This document shows, piece by piece, positions 1 through 12,600 of a DNA stretch of 64,000 nt. The position numbers were made by a program, and so were the translations under genes. Source of the stretch: Corallium rubrum (Eukaryota > Cnidaria > Anthozoa > Scleralcyonacea > Coralliidae); assembly GCA_964035015.1 (NCBI GenBank), contig OZ035997.1, positions 66,584,904 to 66,648,903 on the forward strand. Direction: 5' to 3'. The number at the start of each line of letters is the position of its first letter. Within the stretch, counting starts at the first letter, position 1. The notes beneath the pieces were generated by a model. That model saw nothing but the letters and a program-made list of their open reading frames with translations, made no database searches and was not told the DNA's origin.

Positions 1-8
1 ATTTTGGA

Positions 9-1019
9 ATGTCAGTGAGTCAACAAATCCATAGCTTTTCCGACGCCAGCTTAATAGGTTATGGTCAAGTTTCGTATCTAAGGCAAGTCAACGACAGAGG
101 AGACATCCACTGCGCCTTTTTGATGGGTAAGGCTCGTCTCACTCCTCTAAAAACAATAACTGTGCCACGCCTCGAGCTCACTGCTACCTTATTATCAGCA
201 AAAATTGGAACATTGTCGAAAGTCGAATTGGAATTATTGGAAAACAGATGTACTGGACCGACAGCATGACCGTCTTAAAATACATCAACACCGATCAAAC
301 CCTTTTTCATACTTACGTCACCAATCGAGTTCAAGCCATCAGAGACAGAACGGATACTGACCAATGGAAGTTTGTGGATGGTAAAGACAATCCAGCCGAC
401 GATGCCTCACGTGGCATGAAAATCCAAAGTTTTCTTGAACAACAGCGTTGGATTAGTGGGATCAGAATTGAGTGGCCAGAATGTCCCAATAACATCAAAG
501 AAATTTTCCATTATGATTTAGAGATTAAAACCGTACACTCCACGTCAGTTGACCAAAAAGATATACTGCAACGTTTGGAATATTTCTCCCAGTGGCACCG
601 TGTAAAGAAGGTTGTTTCATGGTTACTACAGTTACAGCCAAGACATAATCTGCCAAGAGATAATCAGCCAACGATGCAGACTAAACATCTTGTGATACTT
701 CCGATACAGTCCCGAAAAAGTTGCGCACGCAGGAAGAGGAATTACCTTGAACGAGATCAGAAACAAGTATTGGATAATAAATGCCAATTTGACAGTAAGA
801 CATTATATATCAAAATGCGTTAGGTGTCGAAGATTGCGTGCCGTTGTCGGTGAGCAAATGATGGCCGATTTACCTAAAGATAGAATTACACCAGCGCCGC
901 CGTTTACCTACTGCGCCGTGGACTATTTTGGCCCTTATTCCATTAAAGAGGGTCGAAAGCAGTTGAAGAGACATGGTGTACTTTTTAAATGTTTGGCCAG
1001 CAGAGCGATCCACCTTGAA
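9..1019 (+). pseudogene. BEL/Pao pol fragment: Pao peptidase/RNase H and integrase N-terminal part
   Basis: The first frame reads FSDASLIGYGQVSYL and later VPRLELTAT, the signature of the Pao (Peptidase_A17/RNase H-like) region. The next frame begins YWTDSMTVLKYI and reaches DNPADDASRG, the continuation of RNase H. A third frame carries NANLTVRHYISKCVRCRR, the integrase H2C2 zinc-binding segment, followed by CAVDYFGPY with the first catalytic Asp. Two frameshifts (near 240 and between about 660 and 747) break what would be one polyprotein. Similarity to integrase stops at IHLE (1019), exactly where the inserted LINE starts, and resumes at 5263. Domain naming is from family knowledge; the breaks are read directly. 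Confidence 0.85.
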
Positions 1020-1032
1020 TCAAAAAGAGAGT

Positions 1033-1980
1033 GCGACTCCCTAAGGACATGTATCAAGCTAATTAGAGAAGAATTTACACAGATAAACACCGAATCACCA
1101 AAAGATAATTTTATTGAAGCTAAATCGCGGAAACCTAAATCAAACATCAAATTTAAGCGTAATGACAAACCAGAGGTACATGCTCAAGATGTTGGAAATA
1201 AAGAAGTCTCTCCTCGAGCCTCAAATGTTTTTATGTGTCTCGAAGATGAAGCCACTAACGGCTTGTCTGATGTGAACGACGAAACCATCAATGATGAGAA
1301 TAAAGAACCTTTGTTGCAAGATGCCAAGCCGGTAAAAACACAACTGAGTGGCAAATCGCAATCAACAAAGCAGCACTTCCACAACAATAAGCAATTACAC
1401 AAAGGTAAAAAAACCTGAATTCGTGTAGTGAATATGTCAGTAAACGCAGATCTCGCAATAACAAACATCCAAATAATGAACTTAAATCAGCTGTAATTAT
1501 TGGTGATTCGATGATAAAAAGTCTAGATGAAAAACGAATGAAAAGATCAACTGGTGTGAATGTGAATCAGAAAACTTGCGGGGCCACGGTTATGGATATA
1601 CAGGATGATGTACAGCAATCCTTAGAAGACTCGCCGGACTGTATAATTATTCATGCAGGTACAAACTTACTACGAGATAAAGATCCGAAAAGTATTGCTC
1701 GTGAAATACAAGACCTAGCTGCCAGCGTGAAAAACACTAGCCCGAATACAAGAATAGCTATATCGGAGATAATAACAAGGGAGGATCAAGCTCAACTGGA
1801 AAAGAAAGCCATTGGGGTAAATCGCCTCTTATCGGCTAAATCTTATGAAGACAATACCTTTTTAATAACTCATAAAAACATTGATAAGAAAGAGGCCTAA
1901 ATTCATATGGTTTACATTTGAATAAAGCGGGTACGGCTGTTCTTGCCAAAAATTATATAACTTTCTTACAGAACTTTTAA
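1033..1980 (+). pseudogene. LINE ORF1 fragment with SGNH/GDSL esterase-like domain
   Basis: After a charged, low-complexity stretch rich in Lys, Asn and Glu (1080-1410), the frame near 1494 reads AVIIGDSMIKSLDEKRM and later CIIIHAGTNLLRD. These correspond to block I (GDS with the nucleophile Ser) and the Gly/Asn block of SGNH hydrolases. A final GLHLNKAGTAVLAK block (about 1908-1950) supplies the His motif but lies in another frame. Esterase ORF1 proteins are known in CR1-type LINEs. Frameshifts near 1412 and 1895 break the gene. The start is unresolved because the region is fused to BEL sequence. Confidence 0.7.
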
Positions 1981-1981
1981 C

Positions 1982-4900
1982 GTGAAAAATCCAAAGCTTG
2001 ACTCAGCGTGTTTAGATAAGACCCCTGAGGATGCAGCGTGTATTATAGCTAATAATCATACAACAAAAAGCACTAAAACTGATGACAGTCTGATGCCTAT
2101 ACATGATGATGAAAATTGTGTCGAAGATTTTGATCAAAATTTTTATGATGACAATATCGATGACAAAAATGATGAAGTTAATTATAAGTATATTATAATA
2201 TCAAAGCTCAAAGGTTTACGAATTGGTCATCTTAATATAAATAGTTTGGTAAAACATATTGATGAAATTCGCGTTTATCTTAGAGATCAACCATTTGATA
2301 TAATCAGTATTAATGAATCTAAACTAGATATGACTATAAGTGAGCATGAAGTACATATACAGGGCTATGATATACTGAGAAAAGATCGAAATCGGGTTGG
2401 AGGAGGAGTTGCGATATATATTAGATCAATAATTAATATAATTGAACGCCGTGATTTAGTGCCCGATGATCTAGACGCCTTGTGTGTTGAAATAGCTAAA
2501 CCAAAGGCAAAACCATTCTTGATTGCTTCATGGTATATGTCGCCAAATACTAGGCTTTATGACCCTCAAAATCAGTTAGAAAAATTTGAACAAATGATTA
2601 AGAATTTTGAGAATGAAGGAAAAGAATATATATTATTAGGTGATTTAAATTATGATTTCCTTAACGAGGATGGAAATACGCAAATAAACAAAGTGAAAAG
2701 TGTGATAAATGATTATCAAATTGCACAAATAATTAGGGAACCGACACGTATCACCAAAAATTCGGAGACCTTGCTTGATGTGGTTTTAACTAATAAGCCG
2801 GAGAATCTAATTGACTCTGGTGTTTTTCACATAGGCATAAGTGATCATAGCCTTGTATACGTATGTCGAAAACTTGGAATTTCAAGGTAATTGCCGAAAT
2901 TAATTGAGACGAGGAATTTTCGCAATTATAATATGTTAGTTTTTAAATCTGATCTAATAAAACTAATATTCCATATTGTGATGATCCTAATATAATGTGG
3001 GACAAATGGAAAGCACATTTTCTAGTGATAGCTGATATACATGCACCCCTTTACGAAAAGTAAAAAGTACTTATACACCATGGCTTACTGCTCAAGTAAA
3101 AAGTGCTATTTACGATAGAGATAATTTAAAGAAGAAAGCTGTTAAGACAAAATTACCGACTCTGTTTAATGCCTATAAATTGTCAAGAAACAGAGTAAAC
3201 AGATTAATTAAAAAGTCAAAGGCTGAATATTTTAAGACCAATATAGAAGAAAATAAGACAAATTCTAAAGGTATGTGGAAAAATATTAATTTACTGATTG
3301 GTAAACATCCAATACAACTAAGATAACAAGTTTAAATTGTGATGAAGAAATTATTACTGGAGATGAAAATATTTCCCAAACCTTTAATGATTATTTTTCA
3401 AGTATTGGGTCAAAACTATCAAATGAATTACCAAATTCCACGGTAAATATAAAATCCGATTTTTCCTTTCAATTTCTCCTTGTAGAAGATGTAATAAAGC
3501 TATCGGAAACTTTAAAATTATCAAAAGCAAGTGGACTCACAAAATATCTGCTAGGCTGCTAAAAGATGCAGCATCTGCAATAGCCTTATCACTTACCACG
3601 TTATTTAATACTTGTCTGGCTACAGGAATTTCCCCTGACGATTGGAAAATGGCTAAAGTATCGCCAATCCATAAAGCATGTGAAAAAGACATATGTGGCA
3701 ATTATAGACCTATTTCTGTCTTGTCTGTTGTTGCAAAGATCTTTGAAAAAATTATTAGTGAACAACTTTCAAAATATCTCGATGATAATAAGATCTCAAT
3801 GTCAGTCCGGATTTCGTCGGGGGTATTCTACTATGACGTCATTGTTAGATAGAACAGATAATGGCTTCATAATATTGATAAAGGTCTTGTAAATGGAATC
3901 ACGTTTCTTGACATGCGTAAGGCTTTTGACACTGTCGACCATAACATCCTGATCAGTAAACTGAAAGCATACGGTGTGAATGGTACTTCTTTAAAGTTAT
4001 TTATGTCTTATCTTACTAATGGACGCAAAAGTGTAAAATAAATCAGTCATTGTCTAAGCTAACTCTGTTACATGCGGCGTTCCTCAGGGATCAAACTTGG
4101 GACCACTCTTGTTCCTGATTTATATCAATGATTTACCTAATTGTTTAGAATTTTCATCAACTGCCATGTTCGCTGATGACACAAATTTAACAGTCCAAGC
4201 AAAATCGATAAATGAGCTGCAACTAATGTTAAATAAAGATTTAGAAAATATTCACAAGTGGCATAGGCAAACAGATTATCGCTGAATGTTGATAAAACTG
4301 AATATATGGTTGTTGGATCGCGCTCCAAACTTTTAAATGTTGGAAACGACTCAACTGTACATTTAAATGGAACAAGTGTCAAAAAGGTCACTTCGTCAAA
4401 AACACTAGGCGTTATAATTGATGAATGTTTGACTTGGCAAAAACAAATTGATAGTATAGCAAAAAAGGTATCAAAAAGAATAGGAATTATGCGACGTGTT
4501 TAGCCATTTATACCGAGATATTCACTATAGCATTATATAACGGTATTGTTCAACCACAGTTTGATTATTGTTCTGCGGTGTGGGGAAATTGTTCTAACAC
4601 ATTACAAGAAAGACTTCAAAAATTACAAAATCGGGCAGCGAGAGTGGTCACTGGTGATAACTACGAAATTAGGTCTAGCGTTGTCTTGGATAAGTTAAAA
4701 TGGCCACCTCTAAGACAGAGGAGAGACAAACAAAGTGTAACCCTTGTTCATAAGCTGCTGATTGGTGAAATGCCAAATTTTCAAGAAAATGAATTTGAAT
4801 TGTCAAATAATACGAGGTATCATTTGCGTAGTAATGAAAACATGTTAAAATTAGGAAAACCAAGAACTAATGCTTTGAAGCGACGCTTTGCTTATCGGGG

Positions 4901-4985
4901 AACCAAGCTTTGGAATAATTACCACATTATCTTAAAGACAATAATATGTCTACAAATATTTTTAAGAATCGTATTAATAACTTGA
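1982..4985 (+). pseudogene. LINE ORF2: APE-like endonuclease and reverse transcriptase
   Basis: The endonuclease half (1982-2890) is one open frame with HLNINS (about 2228), NESKLD, RNRVGGGVAIYIR, GDLNYDF (about 2639) and a terminal SDHSLVY (about 2851), the ordered metal-binding and catalytic motifs of APE endonucleases. The reverse-transcriptase half is scattered over several frames. YRPISVL is near 3700, FRRGYST near 3815, GPLLFLIYINDLPN near 4100, and the catalytic FADD at about 4169-4180. The C-terminal tail VWGNCSNTLQERLQKLQNRAARV follows at 4578-4985. At least five frameshifts or stops after 2890 make it inactive. The protein would nick target DNA and prime cDNA synthesis. Confidence 0.85.
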
Positions 4986-5262
4986 ATTTTAACTGATTTA
5001 ATAAATGTAGCTAATTAGTAGTGTACAGTTATTCTAGTAGATTTTATAGATGTTGTAATTTAGATTTTAATATTTTTAACTTTACATTTAGTAGTTTCTA
5101 TAGTTATATGTTTGTAATATAGTTTTATTCTTATACTGTATATGTAATAGTAATTTAGTTTTGTAAAACATGACGGCCGCTATGAAGATCACTCTTGTAA
5201 TTAAGGTGAAGGGTTTTATACCGTCGTTAAAGAAGTTTAAATAATAAAATAATAATAATAAA

Positions 5263-5406
5263 CAGCGACCTCTTTGGAAAGCGATTTGTTTATCAGTGCT
5301 TTAAGACAATTTGTTGCTAGAAGAGGACCAGCGCGAGAAATGAGATCAGATCGTGGTACTACTTTTATTGGAGCCGAAAAGGAACTGAAGCCAGACACAG
5401 TGCTAA
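5263..5406 (+). pseudogene. BEL/Pao integrase core, middle block
   Basis: Directly after the LINE tail the frame reads TATSLESDLFISALRQFVARRGPAREMRSDRGTTFIGAEKEL, which continues the integrase core that stopped at 1019. The Asp of SDRGT is the second catalytic residue. Integrase similarity fades after KELK (about 5390), and the next recognisable block begins near 15244. The exact left edge of the second insertion is uncertain by about 20 bases. Confidence 0.85.
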
Positions 5407-5419
5407 AAAGCGGTGCCCT

Positions 5420-5900
5420 GTGGCATTCAAAACATTGCGTTAAAAATGTTGCGTGAAACGTGGCTGCATGGCGCAGCTAGGCTTTTGCACAATTGCACAT
5501 TCTGCTAGCATTATTTTGAGCATTTTGGCAACGGAAAAGCAATGAGAATAATGTTAGCATTCTGGCGAGGAAGTGTATTCATCAAACAATAATTTGTTAA
5601 TTATTAATAATATACAGAATTGTATCTATGTTATCAGATGGTATGTTTTAAAATTTTGAGAGTTTAATACAAAAGTCTATATGAAGTTAGTACTGGTACA
5701 GTGTGTACTTCAACCGTGCATTCTGCTCCCAGATCCGTGCTCCAAGTCACAGAATAGATATCTATTCAGTGTCCGAGTGGAGTGCATCTTGGCCAAAAGG
5801 ATTGCAGGCTATGGGCACGAACCACGAGATTATGCAAATAACTGCAACGAAGTTTGGCTATTCAATAAAAAAGATAAGGCAAGGGCTTATTATGGGAAGT
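5420..5900. other. Non-coding stretch
   Basis: AT-rich sequence with no motif-bearing frame. The short open frames at 5681-5918 contain no recognisable domain. It ends at a GATA tetranucleotide run (about 5907-5922) that marks the 3' tail of the neighbouring minus-strand LINE. Confidence 0.6.
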
Positions 5901-5904
5901 TTAC

Positions 5905-7999
5905 AGATAGATAGATAGATAAAAAGTTTATTTAGACACGTTAGCCACTTCAACAATTGCTGATCTCCGAGTGGGACGTGTTAAAAAACAAATTACAAAT
6001 ATTTACAGCAAAAATAAGTTATTTTAATTATTTAGTTATTTACAAAGTTTATTATGCTTACATATATATACTAAAGTCACACAATATTAAATAATTTAAA
6101 TGAGTAGAAATCTACAATAGAATCACATAATTAATTAATTATTCCCTAACAGGCTGGCGTAAGAAATGTTTTTATTGAATAGCGATAGGGATTCACTATT
6201 TCTAGCTTGGTCGGACAATGAATTCCAGATTTTTGCTCCACTAAAACTAATACTCTTTTTGAGATAATTAGATCTCGGACGTGGCAGGAAAAGAGTAGAG
6301 CGTGATCCTCGTAAATTATGATCATGAGCACTAATTGATTTTTGGAAAATTTCTGTAAGTTTTATAGGTGCCATGTTGTGAAGAATTTTATACATGAGCC
6401 TAGCTTTAATTTGAGCCCTCTGTTCCTCTAAAGTTTTCCAATCAAGAAGATTAAGGGCAAGGTTCGATTGACCATGCTCATTTTTGCAATTCATTATGAT
6501 TCTGGCAGATCTATTATGAAGTTTCTGCAGGCGATCTGAAAGACCGATGTTAATTGAGTCCCATACTTCACAACAATAATCAAAATGAGGTTGCACTAGA
6601 GCATAATAGACTAATTTTAGAGTGCTTTGGTCGGTGTAATTTTTTATCCTTTTTAACGCGCCTATTCCAGCCGATATTTTCTTCGATATCTGGTCAACAT
6701 GTTTGTTCCATGCTAAATGCTCGTCTATTTGAACTCCAAGAGCTTTGGTTACGCGAACTCTTTTAATCGGTTCATCTCAACAAAAACATTAGGTTCTGAA
6801 CCCAAGTTTCTGGTGTTATGAACCGAACCGATTAATAGATATTCTGTTTTGACAATATTTAGACTGAGTTTATTTGCAGCAAGCCACTCCTTAACATTCC
6901 GCAGATCAAAATTCACAGCCCCTTCTACTTCATCAATTGATTTACCACATGCTGTTAAGTTCGTGTCATCAGCAAACATACGAGTTGTTGTAAACTCCAA
7001 ACAATTAGGTAAATCATTAATATACATTAAGAACAGAAGTGGGCCGAGAATTGATCCTTGAGGAACTCCACATTTAATTGTTTTTGGGTTAGATAATTTA
7101 CCATTTACATAGCACATCTGTGAGCGGTCAGTAAAGTAGGATTTGAATAGATTTAAGGCCGTATCACAAATGCCGTATAATTTAAGTTTGGATAATAATA
7201 ATCCATGGTCAACTGAGTCGAAAGCCTTTTTTAGATCTAAGAAAACGACAAGATTGTATAAGCCACGATCCATGTTTACGTACCACTCATTGGTGTAGTC
7301 AAGTAAAGTTGACATAGTAGAATGAAAACGCCTAAAGCCAAACTGATGCTTGGACAATAGATCATTTCTCATTAAATATTCATATAGTTGCTCGTATAAT
7401 AGTTTCTCAAAAACTTTACTAATAATTGGTAATATTGAAATTGGACGATAATTGTCCAATATGTTTTTAGGACCTTTTTTGTGAAGAGGAGTGACTCGTG
7501 CAATCTTCCAGTCTGATGGAAACAACCCGGTTTCAATAGAACAATTAAATATCTTGGTCAACGAGTCTGTGATAACTGGGGCAGCTAATTTAAGAACTTT
7601 AGCGGGTATTTTATCAACACCAGTGGCTTTAGAAACTTTTAATTTACTTAGCAATTTAAAGACTTTTGAAGAGCTAACGGCTTGAAAATCAAATGTTATG
7701 TTGTCAGGCTTATTAATATAATCTTCAAAATTATCATTGCTACTACCAATGGCAGTTGCAATGGCTGGACCAACATTCACAAAATAATCGTTAAAACATT
7801 CAGAAATTTTAGTTGGTGATGAAAGTGTATCTTGATCATATTTTATTTCATTAATAACAGTATCTTTCCGTTTACGTCCGAGAATGTCATTAACCGTTTT
7901 CCAAGCTTGTTTTGGATCATCACAGTATGACAAAATAGTTCTAAAGGTACAAGCATGCGAGGTAGGGAGGCATGACACTGACTGAAGATCAAGGATCAA
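5905..7999 (-). mobile_element. CR1-like LINE, 5'-truncated, minus strand
   Basis: The element runs from about 7935-7999 down to a tetranucleotide tail, ATCT repeats in element sense (5907-5922 on the given strand). It holds most of a reverse transcriptase and the C-terminal tail, then about 230 bp of 3' UTR. The endonuclease is missing, as expected for 5' truncation during target-primed reverse transcription. It is much better preserved than the LINE at 1020, with one visible frameshift, so it is probably younger. A poly-C run sits just upstream (about 8018-8032). Confidence 0.8.
6135..7999 (-). pseudogene. LINE reverse transcriptase and C-terminal domain
   Basis: The frame 7999-6749 carries AWKTVNDILGRKRK, then GVDKIPAKVLK, the RT block NYRPISILPIISKVFEK, FGFRRFHST, LDLKKAFDSVDH, CGVPQGSILGPLLFLMYINDLPN and the catalytic MFADDTN (near 6970). 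A one-base loss in an A-run near 6760 shifts the frame. The continuation (to 6135) includes QPHFDYCCEVWDS and LQKLHNRSARII, the usual C-terminal region of CR1/L2-type LINEs. The first about 20 residues of the open frame are probably flanking sequence. Role: reverse transcription of the element RNA. Confidence 0.88.
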
Positions 8000-8033
8000 G
8001 TTTAAAATATGGTTACCCCCCCCCCCCCCCCGC

Positions 8034-9067
8034 CTTCTCTCTGAGTTGGGCCTATATTATGGTTGCTCACTCTATTATGCCCTTGCCTTAAATACTGTAT
8101 ACCACTCTCTCTAATAACACGTGCTTGACGTCTCCTCGAGAGACAGACTTGATCCAAGTCTAATAAGCCCCTTTTGGCTTAAAATCAATAAGCCCCCTCT
8201 AGTCGAAACATTCTCATTTCAATATTAAAATTAGAATGTTTAATAATATGGATTCACCATTTGTGTACTCATGTACTGTATTTCTAGTTGGTTCATTGCT
8301 CTTTTGATTTGAATGTTCATCTTTGCAGCTTGAGAAATGCATGCAAACTTCTTGGCTTCACTTTCACATTGTCTTGATGCAAAATCCAAATGATCATGAA
8401 TAAAGTAGATATCAAAAATCTGTTTTTGTTTTAATCACTTTAATACCATAGTGGCAATAAGTGGCTGAACAGGCCATAGTTGCAATTGACTTCAGCTACC
8501 AAGAACGCTACCTATATACATGGTACTATTAAATTATTATTATATAGATGCAAGTTTTTAGTAGAAAATATACAGTGACATATTTTTCCATATCCTCACC
8601 AGGAATATGATTTTGCATTGATTACATAAATAATATAAGCCAAAAATTAGTATAATATAAGCAAAAAATATTTAAAAATCATCAGTTTCTAGTCTGGATA
8701 AGTAAGTATGGGGAAGAACAGTTTTAAAATATATATATAAGTCAAGTTCACTATAAATGCTTTTTGCTTCAGAATGAAAATCTTATAGCTCTGGGAAAGA
8801 GTAGGCCATCTCCACATGTTAATACACGTATACGTTTTCATAGCGAAGCAAAAGCAACCTGCTCTTTATAATAGGGTCCATAAATGATTTAACATATTTT
8901 TGTTCATGAGGATACCATAGTTCACTTACCTCGATAATATTTCTTTTCGAAAATGCGTTTCTCCAGCTGAAATTAATTTTGTCCAGCAAACTTCTTCAGC
9001 TTGATCATTGACAGGTCGCCGAAAAGCCGATTGCTTTCCGTGACGCCAAAAATGTCGGTTTCTATTG
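8034..9067. other. Non-coding interval between LINE and TIR unit
   Basis: No coding frame, RNA gene or terminal repeat recognised between about 8034 and 8980. The last part (about 8985-9067) is repeated in diverged direct form at about 14955-15050, with the shared core TTGCTTTCCGTG and the closing CTATTG. This repeat behaves like an unoccupied version of the neighbouring insertion site. Confidence 0.55.
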
Positions 9068-9240
9068 TAGTCCGGGGCCTTGTGTCATTCCCGTGGGAAT
9101 TTCATGATCACTTTAGTTTCTTTGCTGAAATCCATAGTTTAGAGCATAAGGCAAATAAACTTTGTCACCAATTTTTCCAACCATGGTGACGTCATTTTTT
9201 ATAGGATGAATTATGACGTCATAAAGTGGCTATTTTATGG
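9068..9240 (+). repeat. Left terminal inverted repeat of the XPG/CXC element
   Basis: Matches the reverse complement of about 14635-14809 over about 170 bases. Shared landmarks are CCGGGGCCTTGTGTCA, the GATCACTTTAGTTTCTTTGC segment, CATAGTTT, TCACCAATTTTT and GTGACGTCATT. Confidence 0.75.
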
Positions 9241-9660
9241 CTATAAATTAAGTTAAAATGAACCACTACCGTTAAATAAATAATATTTCGATCACGTTAT
9301 GATAGGTGTAGCTCAATTATCCTGCAGGATTGAAATATTATTTTAATTTTAATAACCCTGTATCTAATTTATGCCAATTATTTATGACGTCAACATTTAC
9401 ATGAAATAGAAAAATTGAGCCAATAAACACGGTTACACAAAGGAAATTTGCGCTGATTTTATGTTGTTATTCTATTAGTTTAAAAATCGCATCAACCTTT
9501 GAGCCAAATTTATGAATTTTAATCTACGTAAATCAACCGTGAGATATTAAATTCGTCATGCACTAGCAAGCGAAACATGTTAACATCAATAGTGAATGGT
9601 GACAGATGCATGATTACCTATTATAAGTGTTTCTTACTTCTTTCACACAAAATGTTACAG

Positions 9661-12600
9661 CTATATAACAAGATCCTCCTCGTTACTGTCTTCACATCGA
9701 ACATTGACTTCCTCGGCGTTTCTGTTTTCACAATTTGCCTCACAGGAACCACACATGTCAGTGCATTTCAGGTTATGTTTCCTGCACGAACAGCTCATTG
9801 TGATCATCTTCCTTTGCAATTGCACTGGATTAGTTCTAGGACAGCCTTGGGTACAGGAGGCTGGGTTGTTGGAATGGCCTGCAGTTGGTTGCCATCTCGG
9901 CTCCATCCATGAAATGTTGGGTCAGGAAGATATGGACGTGGGACAGCACATTCCTTCCATACTATTGCAACATATGGTTTCTATATACGTTTCATATACG
10001 TTTCTCTCTGACGAAGGGCCTTCGCTCGAAACGTTAGACCACTTACGTTCTCTGTTTCGGCAGTATTAACCTACTATACCATATTTCGACTGTTGTTTCA
10101 ACACTGCCTACACAGCACACTACTTTTATTACACTAATGCAACATAGTTGGCTCGTTTGATCATCTGCTCAAGAGCGGCTTTCGTTGGTGGCAATTTGTC
10201 ATCTATGTACTGCTTCTTGCTAAACAAGAACCAGCGCAGTTCCTTCACGGTTGTGATCTGGGTTGAGGGGACATACAGCTGGCACATATACAGCTCTAGC
10301 ATCTTAAACACACCATCATGAATGTGTGCTGAGCTTCCGAGACCTGCGAATGTTTCCAGCACTTGTTCATCAGCTTTCTTTAAACTATTCCAGCACGAGA
10401 TCTTGGACTTTCCACATATGGTACCTGTTTGATCACAACCACTGCATGCGTGAAAGCCAGGTAATTAATGCTGCTACAACTTGACTTCCTACAGCATTGT
10501 ACAAAGAGCGAAGTGGGATTAATCGACGCTTGGCTCCTGTGCCGACTAGTACTGACGTTTGTTCGCAGAGACTGGTGTACTTCCATAAAGCCAGCACCAA
10601 TACATCCGTGTCGGGGCTCTGGATACAGATGGATGTTGCTCCACTTTTCGTGGCATCAATGGCGTGTAAAATCATGCGTGTATCTGCTTCTTCTTGCGTG
10701 CTGTTAAGGTGTTCCACAGATAGCTTGTTGGACTTGCATTCACTCTTCGGCGTTACCACGTATGTCTTCCGAGAGTCTTTGTTACACTCGAGGATACGGG
10801 AAGCAAAGTAGATAGTCAACGATTCCTTGTTGGTATTACTGCTTAGAAGCTGCTTGAGGCTGATCTTTTCAATGACAGCATTATCCGAGATGTGGTAAAC
10901 CATAGGCCTGCTGCAACCCTGTCGGAACTGGCGGGTTCCCTCTTTGAGGGAGTTTGGAATGTCATAACGATAAAAAATGACATGGACCTCGTCGCACTCC
11001 TTTGACCTATTGTCGATGATCTTGAAGAAATGAGTGGCAAGGTCACGGCCAGTGCGAACCCATGTTGGCTTTCCCATCGACAGAACGACTGCCATGGCAT
11101 CAATGACGATAACACTCCCTGCATACTGCTGCTCTTCTCCATCAGAGAGTTGATGTGGAAGCAAATTTTCCAGGATGTTCATCAGCTTGCTCTTGCCAAC
11201 ACAATGGCGAAGGTAACCATTAGAGCTAAACAGCGCTCGTGGAAATGCAGCCAGCTCGTATTCCCCGATGCTCTCCTTGAGATCAATCTCATGTCTGGAC
11301 AGAACCACCACGAGAAAACGCGCGAATAGAGCTCTGTCATCCTTCAGGGCAGTCATAGCGGATGCTGTCCTGCTTTTCTTTTTAGTCTTCCATGTCTGAA
11401 GCTTCACTTTCTTCATTTGACTCCAGACGCTAAGCTTACGCTCAACGATCCTTTCCTTAACAAACGTGTCAAACAGGTTCTGACCAATTTCAACACGCTT
11501 CAGAACCGCTTTCTTCACTGTATCTGGCATGACAGCTTTTGTAATAATGTTGAGCAGTTCAGTTTCCTCAATGACAAATGGATCACTGGCTTTAAGCACG
11601 TCATACAGCTTCTTCACATTCTCCTCATAACGGGTAATCACGGCCACTGACAAATCATGGTGATGTGTCAACTTGTGTGTTTGTTTACCAACCATGGCTT
11701 GCGCTTTGGTGGCTAAGCGACTTAATTCTGGTGCAACAAGAAACCATCTTGCCACAGCTGCTGGCTGCTGGGTTAAACCCTTTAGGCCTCCATGGATCTT
11801 CATGATTTTGTTCACATACTCAATTGCATGGTCTGGACCTATGGTGAAAAAGGGGATGTCATTTCTTGTTCACACAAAAGTTTCCCTTCATGAATTCTTC
11901 ATGTACGTCACGATCGCTGGATTCGAGTCGCTCCATCTGCGCCAGATACAGTGGTACCATTCGAGCATAGTTAATTCGATCATGCACGAAGAAATACTTG
12001 TACAAGGCCTTTAGAGACTCTAAATGAAGTTTCCAATTACCCTCTCTAGTCGCACGGAGAAACATTCAATAAACAGGCTACGAACTTCATGTAGTCATTA
12101 GCAAACTTGAACATCAGGCGTTGTGGTTGCAACTTTTGGTCAAATTTCTGTAGTTTCTCCTTAAACCCATCTGTGTCCATTGCGCTTAGCATCTCTTTGT
12201 GGTGTATTCCAAGCTCACTGTATTGGCCCTCCTGGCAGGATACATTCGTTGCCAAAGCAGCATGGTGCACATTCGGATGGTCAGCACCAGTCTCTCCTTG
12301 CTCTGTCTCCAGAAACGCGTCAAAATGCAAGTGAGATGGAGCAGAGTATGTCATACTGTGTGCAGTCAAGGCACACTTCATGTGATTTCCTTCAAGAATC
12401 TGGCGTTTGTAGTGGAGCCATATATCCCCGCTTCTACCCATGCATCATCGAAACCACTGTCCTCAATCGATGTCCCAAGAGCACGTAACGCTGTCATTAC
12501 TGTATGCATCTCGCCAAGCCAGAAAACAAGATGATCTAATGCTCGTGCGGTATGCAGCTGCAGCTTCACAGCCTTCTCATAAAGCTGAAGATTAAATGTT

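Larger units (their letters stand above)
1020..5262 (+). mobile_element. CR1-like LINE inserted in the BEL integrase
   Basis: Non-LTR retrotransposon in the same orientation as its host. It carries an esterase-bearing ORF1, then APE-type endonuclease and reverse transcriptase, then a 3' UTR (about 4985-5240) ending in a short TAA-rich repeat (ATAATAAAATAATAATAATA). A short tandem 3' tail instead of poly-A is typical of the CR1/L2 group. Both junctions are inferred from where BEL integrase similarity stops (1019) and resumes (about 5262). No clear target-site duplication is visible. The 5' end looks truncated inside ORF1. Confidence 0.8.

Noticed and set aside
747..1418. A single 223-aa frame joining integrase residues to a charged protein
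   Set aside because: The junction at 1019/1020 is the LINE insertion point. The frames match by chance, so it is not a natural fusion protein.
9990..10040. Hammerhead ribozyme
   Set aside because: CTGACGA and GAAAC are present, but the segment between does not form a proper stem II and no cleavage-site geometry is visible.
12107..12534. Plus-strand frames of about 75-110 aa
   Set aside because: They are antisense shadows of the minus-strand XPG/CXC gene.
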